Source of the DNA: an uncultured Clostridia bacterium
Lineage (GTDB): Bacteria; Bacillota; Clostridia; Peptostreptococcales; Anaerovoracaceae
NCBI GenBank assembly: GCA_934233735.1
Contig: CAKQGQ010000016.1
Location: forward strand, 1 to 51,762
Length of the DNA: 51,762 nucleotides
Direction: 5' to 3'
This document shows positions 33,930 through 42,960 of the stretch, in pieces. A program made the translations under genes and the position numbers. A model generated the notes under the pieces. The model worked only from the letters and a program-made list of their open reading frames with translations, ran no database searches and had not been told where the DNA came from. Within the stretch, counting starts at the first letter, position 1; each line of letters opens with the position of its first letter.

Positions 33930-33940
33930 GCCCTGCCCGT
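33913..33940 (-). other. Hairpin overlapping the typA promoter
   Basis: ACGGGCA (minus strand 33940-33934) pairs with TGCCCGT (33919-33913). It lies about 40 bases beyond the stop of the flavoprotein gene and could help to end that transcript, but only a short T/A-rich tail follows. The arms include bases of the typA promoter spacer. Confidence 0.4.
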
Positions 33941-33979
33941 CGAATATTCTGTATTATTCTGCTCACGCTCATCCGTTTT

Positions 33980-35647
33980 TCACATATCCGACGGCAAAAA
34001 TCGCCTAATGATGGATTCCGCCACGCGAATTCCGTCGACGGCCGCCGATGTAATGCCTCCTGCATAGCCTGCTCCCTCACCGCAAGGGTAAAATCCGTGA
34101 AGCGTCTGCATTCCTATGCTGCCCTCATAGTTCTCGTCTCTGGCAAACCGCACAGGTGAAGAACTTCTGGTTTCCACCGCCGTCACCACTGCGTCATCGT
34201 CGTCAAAGCCTTTCAGCTTCCGTCCCAGATACGGCATTGCTTCCCGAAATGCCTGCATTGCAAAACCAGGCAGAGAGTTTTCAACCGCAGGTGCCTTCCC
34301 GTCGCGCAAAGCACCCCAGGATGCTTTCGGCGGACAATAGTTTCCACCGCCGTTTTCAAAAGCAAGGCGCTCATACTTTTCCTGAAACTCCACGCCTGCC
34401 AGTACATTCTCCGATTCGAAATCCGTCACACGGACATCGCAGAGCAGCGCACTGTTCGCCGTTCCGCTCGCACGGTCGCGGTAGCTCATGCCGTTTGTCA
34501 CCACGCCGCCGTTTTGTGAGGATGCGACTACGACCTCACCGCCCGGACACATGCAGAAAGTATAAACGCCGCGCCCGTTCTCACAGCGATGGTTCAGTTT
34601 ATATTCCGCAGGCGGAAGTCCGAGACTGCCCGCAGGCGCTCCATACTGCGCCCTGTCGATTAAATCCTGCGGATGTTCAATCCGAAAACCGATGGAAAAT
34701 GGCTTCTGCTGCATCTGTATGCCGCTTTCGTGCAGCATGCGGAAGGTATCGCGGGCACTGTGTCCGATTGCGAAAATCGCAGTCTCACAAGGCAGGATTT
34801 CCTCCGCTGCATAATTACCGCTTTCATCGACGGATGCGAGTTTCAGTTCCCGAAGCTTCCCTCCTTCGGCGATAAGTCCGACTGCTTGTGTGTTGAACCT
34901 GACATCGCCGCCAAGCCGTATAATTTCCTCTCTGACGGACTTTACGACCTTCCGCAGCACATCTGTCCCCACATGCGGTTTCTGCTTATATAAAATGTCT
35001 TCCGGCGCTCCGGCCCTGACCAGCTCCGTCAAGACCTTCGCAATTCGCATATCTTTAATTCCGGTTGTCAGCTTTCCGTCACTGAAGGTGCCCGCTCCGC
35101 CCTCGCCAAACTGCACATTGGACTGCGAGTTTAAAACGCCTTCTTCCCAAAATTTTTTGACGCTTTCCGTTCGTTTCTCTACATTCTGGCCTCTTTCAAG
35201 CACAATCGGTGCATAGCCTGCCTGCGCCAGAATCAATGCCGCAAACATTCCTGCAGGTCCGAAACCAATCACAACCGGACGGCTATGCAGCCTCGGCGCC
35301 TCTTTGGGCACTGCATCCGCTGCAGCTCCTGCACCTTCGTCTGCTCCGGTTTCTGCAGCTTCACCCGGCTTCGGCAGCTGATAGACTTGCGTCGGTGCAA
35401 TCTCTAACTTTATCTTATCATTTGATGCAAGGCGCGCCCTTTTATTCGGATTTTTTCTGAAAACGGCTGTAAAATCCATCGAATACACCAGAAAAATGTT
35501 ATTTTTATCTCTGGCATCGATGGATTCGCGCACAATTTTCCAGTTTTGAATCATTAAATCGCTTCTTCCGAGCTTTTTCAGTATTTTTTCCGGCAATTTT
35601 TCTTTGCTCTCACCCGGTTTCAGCTTTATCTGATGAATCCTGTACAT
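33980..35647 (-). CDS. FAD-dependent oxidoreductase of the COG2509 type
   Basis: This 555 aa flavoprotein is of unknown substrate. An N-terminal domain of about 80 residues (MYRIHQIKLKPGESKE) precedes the FAD-binding motif VIGFGPAGMFAALILAQAG. Further conserved parts are NSQSNVQFGEGGAGTFSDGK and, near the end, YPCGEGAGYAGGITSAAVDG. These match uncharacterised FAD-dependent dehydrogenases common in Clostridia. The ATG follows GAGGAAG and lies 12 bases after the other flavoprotein gene. A linker of Ala/Glu-rich low complexity occurs at about residues 98-118. Confidence 0.85.
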   Translation of the reverse strand: MYRIHQIKLKPGESKEKLPEKILKKLGRSDLMIQNWKIVRESIDARDKNNIFLVYSMDFTAVFRKNPNKRARLASNDKIKLEIAPTQVYQLPKPGEAAETGADEGAGAAADAVPKEAPRLHSRPVVIGFGPAGMFAALILAQAGYAPIVLERGQNVEKRTESVKKFWEEGVLNSQSNVQFGEGGAGTFSDGKLTTGIKDMRIAKVLTELVRAGAPEDILYKQKPHVGTDVLRKVVKSVREEIIRLGGDVRFNTQAVGLIAEGGKLRELKLASVDESGNYAAEEILPCETAIFAIGHSARDTFRMLHESGIQMQQKPFSIGFRIEHPQDLIDRAQYGAPAGSLGLPPAEYKLNHRCENGRGVYTFCMCPGGEVVVASSQNGGVVTNGMSYRDRASGTANSALLCDVRVTDFESENVLAGVEFQEKYERLAFENGGGNYCPPKASWGALRDGKAPAVENSLPGFAMQAFREAMPYLGRKLKGFDDDDAVVTAVETRSSSPVRFARDENYEGSIGMQTLHGFYPCGEGAGYAGGITSAAVDGIRVAESIIRRFLPSDM

Positions 35648-35659
35648 AGTCTTCCTCTT

Positions 35660-36988
35660 TTATTCTATTTCTCTTTTAAGGCTTTCTGCCATCGCTCTGC
35701 CTGCCCGCACGCCTGTCAGCCAGGCATGGTGGAGATTAAATCCGCCGCACGGCCCTGCATAATCCAGAACCTCACCGCTGAAATACAGCCCCGGTACTAA
35801 CGCGGATTCCATCGTCTCTGCGCTGACCTCATCCAAAGCAACGCCGCCGCAGGTCACCTGCGCCTCTTTCCAGCCTTTCAGGCCCGTCACATGCAGCGAA
35901 AAAGCCTTCAGTTCAGCAGCAATCCTCTTTTTTTCGGCCTCCGAAAGCGTCTCCGCAGGCATATCCTCATGAACACCTGCGCGCGCCAAAATCACCTTCG
36001 CGAGCTTTTCCTTCACAATTGTCTTTAATAAATCACCGGCTGTCAAATCCCGGCGCAGTACCATCATGCGTATATGCTCCTCAATCTGCTCTGCCGAAAA
36101 ATCCGGCGCAAGATCAATCCGAATCGTATATGCCCCAAAGGACTCTGCTGCTGCAGGGCTTCCCTGAGGCTTTATGAAGCTTGACATATTCATAATGCAA
36201 ATACCCGATATACTGTCCTCACGGAACTGGACCTCCCCGGACTCGCAGAAAATTTCACGTTCCCGCAGGGCTTTTCCCTGCGCGCCGCGTTCTTCGCAAA
36301 CAAAGAGACGCACGCAGCCCTTCGCCCTGACGCCTTTTAAAAATTTCAGTTCTGAAGCCGCGCTGTCATTCTCTGAATCCGTCTTTTCCTGCGCCACGCA
36401 GATTGCAGTCAGCCCCGGCGCCGGTGCCTTTACCTGATGCCCGAAACTTCTCGCAATCACAAAACCATCTCCGGTTGTTCCGGTCTGCGGATAGGATTTC
36501 CCACCTGTCGCGATCAGAACCTTTTTCGCTTTCATTGCTTTCATTCCATCAACGAAAAGAAGGAAGCCGCCCTCAGGCTCTGCTTCCACTCTCCTAATTT
36601 CATGATTTACTAATATTTCAACGCCTGCGGCTTCTGCCAGCGTCGTCAAAAGGCTGACAACCTCCTTCGCGTCCTCGCTGTAAGGATACAGCCTGCCTTC
36701 CTCGTCTTCTCTGACCAAAATCCCGCATTCTCCGAAAAATGCGAGCACTTCCGCGTTATTTTCACACGCCGTATTAGAAAGATTGCATCTGCCGTTTCCC
36801 GTGATACCCAGCTTTTTCCCCGGTGCTTCTTTTTTTTCAATCAGAACAACCGAAACCTTCGGATTTTCCTGTTTCAAAGTAATCGCTGCTGCAAGTCCCG
36901 ACGCACCCGCGCCTATAATCGCAGCGTCATATGCAGTAAATGCAGTATCGGAAGCTTTGCGCTTTCCGCAGTTACTGTTGCTTTTCAT
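35660..36988 (-). CDS. HI0933/YhiN-family flavoprotein
   Basis: This 442 aa protein has an N-terminal Rossmann motif (AAIIGAGASGLAAAITL) and the family segment GKKLGITGNGRCNLSN. The end has YFSGEVLDYAGPCGGFNLHHA, a strong family marker. Members are annotated as aminoacetone oxidase-like or BaiN-type reductases; the substrate here is unknown. The ATG at 36988 lies inside the 3' end of the DUF308 gene (17-base overlap), with GGAA upstream as a weak ribosome-binding site. Confidence 0.87.
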   Translation of the reverse strand: MKSNSNCGKRKASDTAFTAYDAAIIGAGASGLAAAITLKQENPKVSVVLIEKKEAPGKKLGITGNGRCNLSNTACENNAEVLAFFGECGILVREDEEGRLYPYSEDAKEVVSLLTTLAEAAGVEILVNHEIRRVEAEPEGGFLLFVDGMKAMKAKKVLIATGGKSYPQTGTTGDGFVIARSFGHQVKAPAPGLTAICVAQEKTDSENDSAASELKFLKGVRAKGCVRLFVCEERGAQGKALREREIFCESGEVQFREDSISGICIMNMSSFIKPQGSPAAAESFGAYTIRIDLAPDFSAEQIEEHIRMMVLRRDLTAGDLLKTIVKEKLAKVILARAGVHEDMPAETLSEAEKKRIAAELKAFSLHVTGLKGWKEAQVTCGGVALDEVSAETMESALVPGLYFSGEVLDYAGPCGGFNLHHAWLTGVRAGRAMAESLKREIE

Positions 36989-37694
36989 CTTCCGTTTCCT
37001 CTGTTCCCGGTTTCGGAGCCATCGTCGCATCCAGAAGTTCCTCCGGCGTCTCTTCGATAACCTTAACCTCTGCCTTCGCCTCTTTTGCGACCTTGATTGC
37101 CTCTCGGGCAGCTTCGTGCGCTTCCACAGCTTTAGCCGCTGCTTCTTCGAGCATTTCCTGCTTCGTTTTAAGGAAATCAGGCTTCAAGATAATAATCATC
37201 GCACCGATATGGAAGATGTTGATGCCCTGTACCACAACGCACAGACCGACCATCGTAATCGTCGCCAGGTTGAAGATATCCGCATCAAAGAATACATAGA
37301 TGCCCGCAATCAGATTCAAAAGTCCAATTGAAAGATGGTCATAAAAGCTTCTGTCACGCTTTTCCATGCTTTCCCATGCCGTAACAAAGTTTCGCACCCC
37401 GGTCGTAATAACCCAAAGTCCCAGAACCATCGGCACAACCGCATCCGCCGACAGCTTGTTCAGTAAAATCAGCCCTCCCAAAAGGAAAGTCGTCATTCCG
37501 TCAATCAAAATCCATGTTCTGTCGTCCTCGTCACCACGATAGCTGTTATAGGAAAGGCATTCCACGATGCCGCCGAAAACAAACAAAACGCCGATAATAA
37601 ACGCCACCGACATAAAAGTAATTCCGCCGTTGGCAATCAAATATATTCCCGCACCCATGTAAAGGATGCCTGTAAGCATTGTCAAAATTCTCAA
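36972..37694 (-). CDS. DUF308/HdeD-like membrane protein
   Basis: This 240 aa protein has about six membrane segments in two similar halves (VAFIIGVLFVFGGIVECLS and VVPMVLGLWVITTGVRNFV) and an Ala/Glu/Lys-rich, probably coiled, cytoplasmic tail. I chose the TTG start at 37694 because AAGGAGG stands 8 bases upstream and the strong promoter lies at 37762-37790. Function is unknown; HdeD relatives are linked to acid stress in other bacteria. It heads a three-gene unit with two flavoproteins. Confidence 0.78.
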   Translation of the reverse strand: MRILTMLTGILYMGAGIYLIANGGITFMSVAFIIGVLFVFGGIVECLSYNSYRGDEDDRTWILIDGMTTFLLGGLILLNKLSADAVVPMVLGLWVITTGVRNFVTAWESMEKRDRSFYDHLSIGLLNLIAGIYVFFDADIFNLATITMVGLCVVVQGINIFHIGAMIIILKPDFLKTKQEMLEEAAAKAVEAHEAAREAIKVAKEAKAEVKVIEETPEELLDATMAPKPGTEETEDEKQQ

Positions 37695-37761
37695 AATTTC
37701 GTCCTCCTTGCAGGTAGATTTCTCTCCCTTTCCGTGATAAGGAAGATTTACCACGCATAAT

Positions 37762-37790
37762 ATTATACTTTGAAATCGCCCTCAAGTCAA
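37762..37790 (-). promoter_or_regulatory. Promoter of the DUF308-flavoprotein operon
   Basis: TTGACT (37790-37785) and TATAAT (37767-37762) on the minus strand have a 17-base spacer. This is close to consensus and faces away from the dinB promoter, 15 bases apart. Confidence 0.8.
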
Positions 37791-37805
37791 GAAAGCCGAC
37801 TTTTC

Positions 37806-37836
37806 TTCACAAAAACCACAAGAACTATGCTATAAT
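37806..37836 (+). promoter_or_regulatory. Promoter of dinB
   Basis: TATAAT (37831-37836) has an extended TG at 37828-37829, and TTCACA (37806-37811) is a possible -35 box at a long 19-base spacing. No Gram-positive LexA box (GAAC-N4-GTTC) overlaps it. Confidence 0.6.
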
Positions 37837-37866
37837 GTTTCTATATTATGCGAAAGGAGAATCGAT

Positions 37867-39105
37867 ATGGACAGAGTGATTCTGCACTGCGACATGAACA
37901 GTTTTTTTGCTTCGGTTGAGCTGCTGGAGCACCCTGATCTAAAGGATAAACCCGTTGCGGTATGCGGCGATCCGGACAGCCGTCACGGCATTATTCTGGC
38001 AAAAAACGAGCCGGCGAAAAAATATGGCATCAAAACCGCGGAAACCATCTGGCAGGCGCGAAAAAAATGTCCGGATTTGATTTTTCTTCCGCCTCATATG
38101 AGCAAATACAAGCAGTTTTCGCTTGAGTTGAATAAAATTTATCAGCGATTCACCGATATGGTAGAGCCCTTCAGCATTGACGAATCCTGGCTTGATGTAA
38201 CCGCCAGCCAAAGTCTCTTCGGAACCGGCAGGCAAATGGCAGACAGCATCCGTCAGACGGTAAAAAGAGAACTTGGACTCACCCTCTCAGCAGGCGTTTC
38301 TTTCAATAAAATCTTTGCGAAGATGGGTTCTGAGTACAAGAAGCCGGATGCCACAACGGAAATTACCCGGGAAAATTTCAGAGAGCTCCTCTGGTGTTTG
38401 GATGCTCGGGAAATGTTTTTCGTAGGGAAGTCATCCGCCGAAAAGCTCCGCAGACTCGGAATTAAAACCATCGGAGACATCGCATGCAGCAATCCCGCTA
38501 CACTTTCCGCCCTTTTGGGCAAAACCGGAGAAACACTTTGGCAGCACGCAAACGGGCTGGATGATTCGCCCGTCATGCTCTTTAACGAGCGTGAAAAAAT
38601 AAAATCCGTCGGCAATGGAAGCACATTCCGCAGAAATCTGCTCACAGAAGACGATCTTTACACCGCCGTCGTCGCACTTTCCGATACGGTCGGCGGCAGG
38701 CTCAGGAAGTACGGAATGAAAGCCTCCGGTATTAAAGTCGATATTAAAGACCCTCATTTCAAGGTCATTTCACGCCAAAAACAGCTTTTTTCTCCAACCA
38801 GCCAAAGCTCGGAGATTGCACATGCGGCTCTTGAAATCATTCACGCTTCATGGAAAATCGGCGAACCAATACGACTGATTACAATTACGGGCATCAATCT
38901 TGTTGATGAACTCATGGACGAACAGCTCAGCCTTTTCTCATCAAACGGCGCAAACCGCGAACGCGGGGAAAAACTCGGACATGCGATGGACGAAGTCAGA
39001 AAAAAATACGGGACCGGAGCGATTGGCTTCGCTGCGGTTCTTGATAATGATATTGGCGTCGGGGTTCGTGCGGATATGCTCGAAAAGGATATAAAGGAAA
39101 AATAA
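37867..39105 (+). CDS. dinB: DNA polymerase IV (Y family)
   Basis: This is a 412 aa translesion DNA polymerase. The catalytic motifs are ILHCDMNSFFASVE near the start and PFSIDESWLDVT, followed by the SAGVSFNKIFAKMGSEYKKP region. A clamp-binding peptide QLSLF lies in the C-terminal part (about 355). The ATG follows AAAGGAGAATCGAT. It is a single-gene unit ended by a bidirectional terminator. It is error-prone by family, and in this genome it coexists with a replicase that lacks its own proofreading domain. Confidence 0.94.
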   Translation: MDRVILHCDMNSFFASVELLEHPDLKDKPVAVCGDPDSRHGIILAKNEPAKKYGIKTAETIWQARKKCPDLIFLPPHMSKYKQFSLELNKIYQRFTDMVEPFSIDESWLDVTASQSLFGTGRQMADSIRQTVKRELGLTLSAGVSFNKIFAKMGSEYKKPDATTEITRENFRELLWCLDAREMFFVGKSSAEKLRRLGIKTIGDIACSNPATLSALLGKTGETLWQHANGLDDSPVMLFNEREKIKSVGNGSTFRRNLLTEDDLYTAVVALSDTVGGRLRKYGMKASGIKVDIKDPHFKVISRQKQLFSPTSQSSEIAHAALEIIHASWKIGEPIRLITITGINLVDELMDEQLSLFSSNGANRERGEKLGHAMDEVRKKYGTGAIGFAAVLDNDIGVGVRADMLEKDIKEK

Positions 39106-39134
39106 AAGCAGGTCTCACGCCCGTCACACTACCT

Positions 39135-39167
39135 AAAAAGCGGCAGATTATTCTTCTGCCGCTTTTT
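39135..39167. terminator. Bidirectional terminator between dinB and the LuxR-type gene
   Basis: A 13-bp perfect stem AAAAAGCGGCAGA/TCTGCCGCTTTTT (39135-39147 with 39155-39167) has a 7-base loop and T-runs on both strands. The right arm and loop encode the last residues of the minus-strand LuxR-type protein. Confidence 0.85.
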
Positions 39168-40140
39168 CATTATCTTGTACAATCTCATTTTCTTCTGCCG
39201 GGGCTTCTCCGTTCAGCACCCGAACTGCCTGCACGCGATTCGTAACGCCGAGTTTTCTGTAAAGATTCGAAGCGTGAACCTTGACCGTATTCGGCGAAAG
39301 ATACATAATTGCCGCAATTTCTTTATTATTCCGCCCGCAGTTTAAATGCTGCGCAATCTCGCGCTCTCTTTCGCTAAGCGCATACAGCTCAAAAATCCCA
39401 TCAAGTCTTTCTTCTTCTGAAATTTTCGTTTCTGCGCTTTCCGGTGCGGATGGCAGGCAGGCCTGCCAGGTATAGATAAAATTCGTCGTATTGAAAATCA
39501 GCCAAAAGATTATGTAAAACAGGTCGTCGTCAATAAAGAAATCATATGAGGTTCTGGAATCTGCAATGGTTGCGGTTGCAGTGCAGCACATCAGGACACA
39601 GACTATATTATATAAGAACATGGCTGTAGAATTCTTCCTCGTTTCAGCCTGATAGAAAACTTTCCAATACTCGAATCCAAATCCAAGCAGGAATAAAATC
39701 GGAATGGCGTTCAGCAAAATCATCATTCCAATATAGCTTGCTTCGCTTTGATAGATTGTGCCGAAAGAATGCATACTGTCTCCAAAAAGAATGCAGGTTC
39801 CCACAACTGCAAATGCAACATCCATCCATCGTGACTTAGGAGCTCTCGCCATTACCCTTTCCATCTCAATGATGGCATAAATCAAGGCAACTTCGAGAAC
39901 ATTTTCAAAGACGTAGATCCACTGCACTCCCTCTTCTTTTATGATATTTGCCATAAATACAGTCATAAAATCACAAATGTTAAACAAAAGCACCAGACCT
40001 AAGAAAACCGTCGTGCTGTTCTGCTTTGTCATCCTGCTGTTCGTCGGCAATTGCTTTCTTCTTGCGGTTATATGCACAACCCATGTGCTTACGCCGATGA
40101 TAATGGCCGCAATATATCCGAGTTCAATATACTCACCCAT
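39148..40140 (-). CDS. Membrane protein with C-terminal LuxR-type DNA-binding domain
   Basis: This 330 aa protein has about seven hydrophobic segments in the first 230 residues, then a LuxR-family helix-turn-helix (LSEREREIAQHLNCGRNNKE, then SPNTVKVHASNLYRKLGV). It looks like a membrane-embedded transcription regulator that senses something in or near the membrane. The ATG at 40140 follows GGAG with a 6-base gap. A TATAAT (minus strand 40191-40186) may be its -10 box. Targets are unknown; the NhaC antiporter gene upstream on the same strand is a neighbour, separated by a strong terminator. Confidence 0.82.
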   Translation of the reverse strand: MGEYIELGYIAAIIIGVSTWVVHITARRKQLPTNSRMTKQNSTTVFLGLVLLFNICDFMTVFMANIIKEEGVQWIYVFENVLEVALIYAIIEMERVMARAPKSRWMDVAFAVVGTCILFGDSMHSFGTIYQSEASYIGMMILLNAIPILFLLGFGFEYWKVFYQAETRKNSTAMFLYNIVCVLMCCTATATIADSRTSYDFFIDDDLFYIIFWLIFNTTNFIYTWQACLPSAPESAETKISEEERLDGIFELYALSEREREIAQHLNCGRNNKEIAAIMYLSPNTVKVHASNLYRKLGVTNRVQAVRVLNGEAPAEENEIVQDNEKAAEE

Positions 40141-40261
40141 CTTCTTCTCCAATTCTCTGCGTTGGAAATACATTCTTTTCTCTTTATTATATCTCTTTTT
40201 TCGCCGTCATTCTACTGTTTATTGTATAATTACCCCTTTTTTGCATTTTCTTAACAAATCC

Positions 40262-40304
40262 AAAAACCGAAAAGACCAAGCTTTTCACAGCTTGATCCTT
40301 CCGG
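40262..40304 (-). terminator. Rho-independent terminator after nhaC
   Basis: On the minus strand a fully paired 15-bp stem (40304-40290 with 40281-40267, three G-U pairs) with an 8-base loop is followed by five T (40266-40262). Confidence 0.85.
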
Positions 40305-40394
40305 CTTTATTCTTTATTTAACTAATATATTAAGGAGAACTTTTTAGATTCCCGCTTAATTTTTAAAAATTATTTCAGAGTGCGCTTTAGAAGA

Positions 40395-41885
40395 TTAAGC
40401 TTCGAGTGCCTTTAATGCAGCCTTCTTTTCTTCTTCTCTTTCTTCTAAGATCTTCTGATATTCTTCATCCGTAAGTTTCGTCATCGTGATTCCTGCGTAA
40501 CCGAAGAAGATGGAAACGATCGGATTCAGCCAGTTAAGAATCGCATACGGAATGTAGCTGGAGTCTACACCGAGGAAGTTTCTCATTGTAGCACCGCAAG
40601 TGTTCCATGAGAAGAAGTTGGATGTAATTGTACCGGCGTCTTCCAGACATCTTGAAAGGTTTTCCGGACGAAGTCTCATATCTTCGAAGGATTCCTTGAA
40701 CATTCTGCCAGGGAGTACCAATGCTAAGTACTGGTCGCAGCAGATTGCGTTTGTCAGGATGCACATTAATTCTGTGGAAAGAACGAGTCCGCCTCTGCCC
40801 TTAGCAACCTTAAGGAATACAGCTGCTACCTGAGCCATCATGCCTGTGCAGTCAACGATACCGCCGAAGCACATTGCAGAAAGGATGATGGAGATTGTCC
40901 ACATCATGCCCTGCATACCGGATGATGATAACAGGTCAGCTAATTTGGCGATAACCTCAGTCGCATCATCAGGAACGATGCCGAGTGTAATACCATTGTT
41001 GAGGATATAGAATGTATTATTGATAACTTTGTCTTCTAATACTGTTTCAATCGCAACATGGTTGTAGAACATAAGAGGAACACCAAGGAGTGCACCGCCT
41101 ACCAGTGAAGGAATCGCCGGAAGCTTCATAGCAACTGCAACGATTACGAACAGCGGCGGAATTAATGTAATGATTCCGATATTGGAAGCCCCTTCAATGT
41201 AGTTGAGGATGTCCTGCATTACTGACATATCCGGTTGATTGTTGGATGCGTGCATGAAGCCCATGATAGCGTAAACAACGAGTGCGATGCCTAAGGAACA
41301 ACCTGTCGTATAAACCATGTGCTTGATGTGTCCGAACAGAGTTGCGCCTGCCATTGCCGGTGCAAGGTTTGTTGTATCGGATAACGGGGACATCTTGTCA
41401 CCGAAGTAAGCACCGGATACTACAGCACCTGCTGTCATAGCCTGTGGGAATCCAAGAGCAGCACCTACACCCATCAGAGCAACACCCATGGAACCTGCTG
41501 TGGACCAGGAAGAACCTGTTGCAAGGGATACGATGGAGCAAAGGATACAAGCGGTAACCAAGAATACCTTCGGGCTGATGATCTTAATTCCGTAGTACAT
41601 CATGGAAGGAATCGTGCCTGCTGCCATCCAGGAAGCGATGATTGCGCCGAGGATCGCAAGGATTAAGATAGCCTGCATGGATCTGTTGATGGAAGCGAGG
41701 ATACCCTGCTCCAGATAAGCCCATTTCCATCCGTTTGCGCAAGCAATGATGCCTGCGAAAGCTGCTGCTAAAATAAGTGCGATGTGTGGTTCTCCGCCTG
41801 TGTCTTTAATAATAGACCACATAAGGAAACCTACCATTGCGAGCATAACCAAAATGGTCTGCCACATAGGAATTTTTTTACCCAT
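40395..41885 (-). CDS. nhaC: NhaC-family Na+/H+ antiporter
   Basis: This 496 aa membrane transporter has about 11-12 hydrophobic segments. The family signature region is SSWSTAGSMGVALMGVGAAL followed by SGAYFGDKMSPLSDTTNLAP. It could exchange Na+ for H+ or, as in relatives, malate/lactate or an amine. The C-terminus is a charged Glu/Lys tail. The ATG follows GGAGG with a 9-base gap; a promoter lies at 41958-41986. It is a single-gene unit between two terminators. Confidence 0.92.
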   Translation of the reverse strand: MGKKIPMWQTILVMLAMVGFLMWSIIKDTGGEPHIALILAAAFAGIIACANGWKWAYLEQGILASINRSMQAILILAILGAIIASWMAAGTIPSMMYYGIKIISPKVFLVTACILCSIVSLATGSSWSTAGSMGVALMGVGAALGFPQAMTAGAVVSGAYFGDKMSPLSDTTNLAPAMAGATLFGHIKHMVYTTGCSLGIALVVYAIMGFMHASNNQPDMSVMQDILNYIEGASNIGIITLIPPLFVIVAVAMKLPAIPSLVGGALLGVPLMFYNHVAIETVLEDKVINNTFYILNNGITLGIVPDDATEVIAKLADLLSSSGMQGMMWTISIILSAMCFGGIVDCTGMMAQVAAVFLKVAKGRGGLVLSTELMCILTNAICCDQYLALVLPGRMFKESFEDMRLRPENLSRCLEDAGTITSNFFSWNTCGATMRNFLGVDSSYIPYAILNWLNPIVSIFFGYAGITMTKLTDEEYQKILEEREEEKKAALKALEA

Positions 41886-41957
41886 AAAATAAGTCCTCCT
41901 TTAATAAAAAGAATGAATGAATTTTCGCACGGCTTTTCTCGTTCACCGTACGACACG

Positions 41958-41986
41958 ATAATACATTTTTCACCTAATCTTCACAA
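41958..41986 (-). promoter_or_regulatory. Promoter of nhaC
   Basis: TTGTGA (41986-41981) and TATTAT (41963-41958) on the minus strand have a 17-base spacer. About 70 bases of leader follow, including a 7-bp CGTACGG/CCGTGCG stem with one G-U pair. Confidence 0.6.
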
Positions 41987-42036
41987 TTACCCAAGGAGGT
42001 AAACCTGTCTAAACTTTTGGGTAGTTCTGCATTTTA

Positions 42037-42067
42037 AAGGCGGCCGTCCTGAATGGACAGCCGCCTT
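42037..42067 (-). terminator. Terminator after the 33-codon gene
   Basis: AAGGCGGC/GCCGCCTT plus GTCC/GGAC form a 12-bp stem with one mismatch and a 5-base loop (42037-42067). The minus-strand 3' side continues TTTAAAA, a short T-run. It lies 25 bases beyond the stop of the small gene. Confidence 0.65.
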
Positions 42068-42091
42068 GGTTTAGGTATTTACCGGTTCCTG

Positions 42092-42193
42092 CTAATTGTA
42101 GCAGTTACAGAAGATAATCACCAGTAACAGGAAGAAGAATAACAAGCTGGTATCAACACAGCCATCTCCTACAAGACCACAATTATTAGACAT
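42092..42193 (-). CDS. Very small membrane peptide with four cysteines (33 aa)
   Basis: The reading frame begins MSNNCGLVGDGCVDTS, continues with a hydrophobic stretch LLFFFLLLVIIF and ends CNCYN. The ATG has AGGTG 6 bases upstream, and a terminator follows 25 bases after the stop. Layout (short polar N-terminus, one membrane helix, Cys near both ends) resembles small YjcZ-like or similar tiny Clostridia membrane peptides, but I cannot name the family. The remainder of the 455-base gap between nhaC and the UPF0340 gene holds the terminator, the nhaC promoter and AT-rich leader sequence. Confidence 0.65.
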   Translation of the reverse strand: MSNNCGLVGDGCVDTSLLFFFLLLVIIFCNCYN

Positions 42194-42340
42194 AATTTTC
42201 ACCTGCATCTTTCTTAATATTTTTAACTTAAATCATATTCAGTTGTAGTATACAATATGAGTCTGATGCAGAAAGTGTTCTATCTCTTTTCAAAATGTTT
42301 TACAAATTTTTTCTCCTCCTGTGCGCTATAGCTTTCGCCG

Positions 42341-42934
42341 CTATACTTTCGTTACTGTCGGTCGGGCAATATCGCCTCCCGATAAAACATCGTCATAAAC
42401 TGCGCGCGAGCCACCGATGAATTTCGGTCTGGTTCTTGCGCATACAATCGGTGCTTCGCCGATTTTTTTCATGCTGAGTCTGACAGGAACAGCTACTTTT
42501 TTCAGCTGCATTCCAATCAGCGTATTTCCGATATCGATTCCTGCGTCTGCTTTGATTTCTTCCAACGCAACCGGTTCTTTGGCTCTGTGATACATCGTGG
42601 TCGCAAACGAGCCGCCTGCATGTGGATGTGGAACCACATTTACGATTTCCGTTCCCGGAAGCAGCGCTTCTTTTTCTACAATAACCGCGCGGTTCAGGTG
42701 TTCGCAGCATTGCGCCGCCAGATAAATTCCTTTCGGCTCGAGCACGGACATAATTCCTTCATAAACGGCTTCCGCCGCATTTATGTCGGAACCCTTTCCG
42801 ATTCTTTGTCCCATAACCTCGCTTGAACTGCAGCCTACGACGAAAATGTCGCCTTTTTTCAGTCTTGCAGCATTGATAAGTTCCTCGGCTGCCTGTCCTG
42901 CCTGCTCTTTTATTTCTTCATAAGTGATACTCAT
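42341..42934 (-). CDS. UPF0340 (TIGR01440) family protein
   Basis: This 197 aa cytoplasmic protein is of unknown function. Family features are FVVGCSSSEVMGQRIGKGSD and AAQCCEHLNRA, with NVVPHPHAGGS. The ATG at 42934 follows GGGAGG with a 7-base gap. It lies 26 bases after ahcY and is the last gene of the long cdaA-led operon. Immediately after its stop is a 6-bp TATAGC/GCTATA hairpin without a T-run. Confidence 0.88.
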   Translation of the reverse strand: MSITYEEIKEQAGQAAEELINAARLKKGDIFVVGCSSSEVMGQRIGKGSDINAAEAVYEGIMSVLEPKGIYLAAQCCEHLNRAVIVEKEALLPGTEIVNVVPHPHAGGSFATTMYHRAKEPVALEEIKADAGIDIGNTLIGMQLKKVAVPVRLSMKKIGEAPIVCARTRPKFIGGSRAVYDDVLSGGDIARPTVTKV

Positions 42935-42960
42935 TTTATCGCCTCCCATGCGAATCAGAA

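Noticed and set aside
37821..37842. LexA/SOS box at the dinB promoter (GAAC ... GTTT)
   Set aside because: The half-sites are too far apart and the second is imperfect; the Gram-positive box needs GAAC-N4-GTTC.
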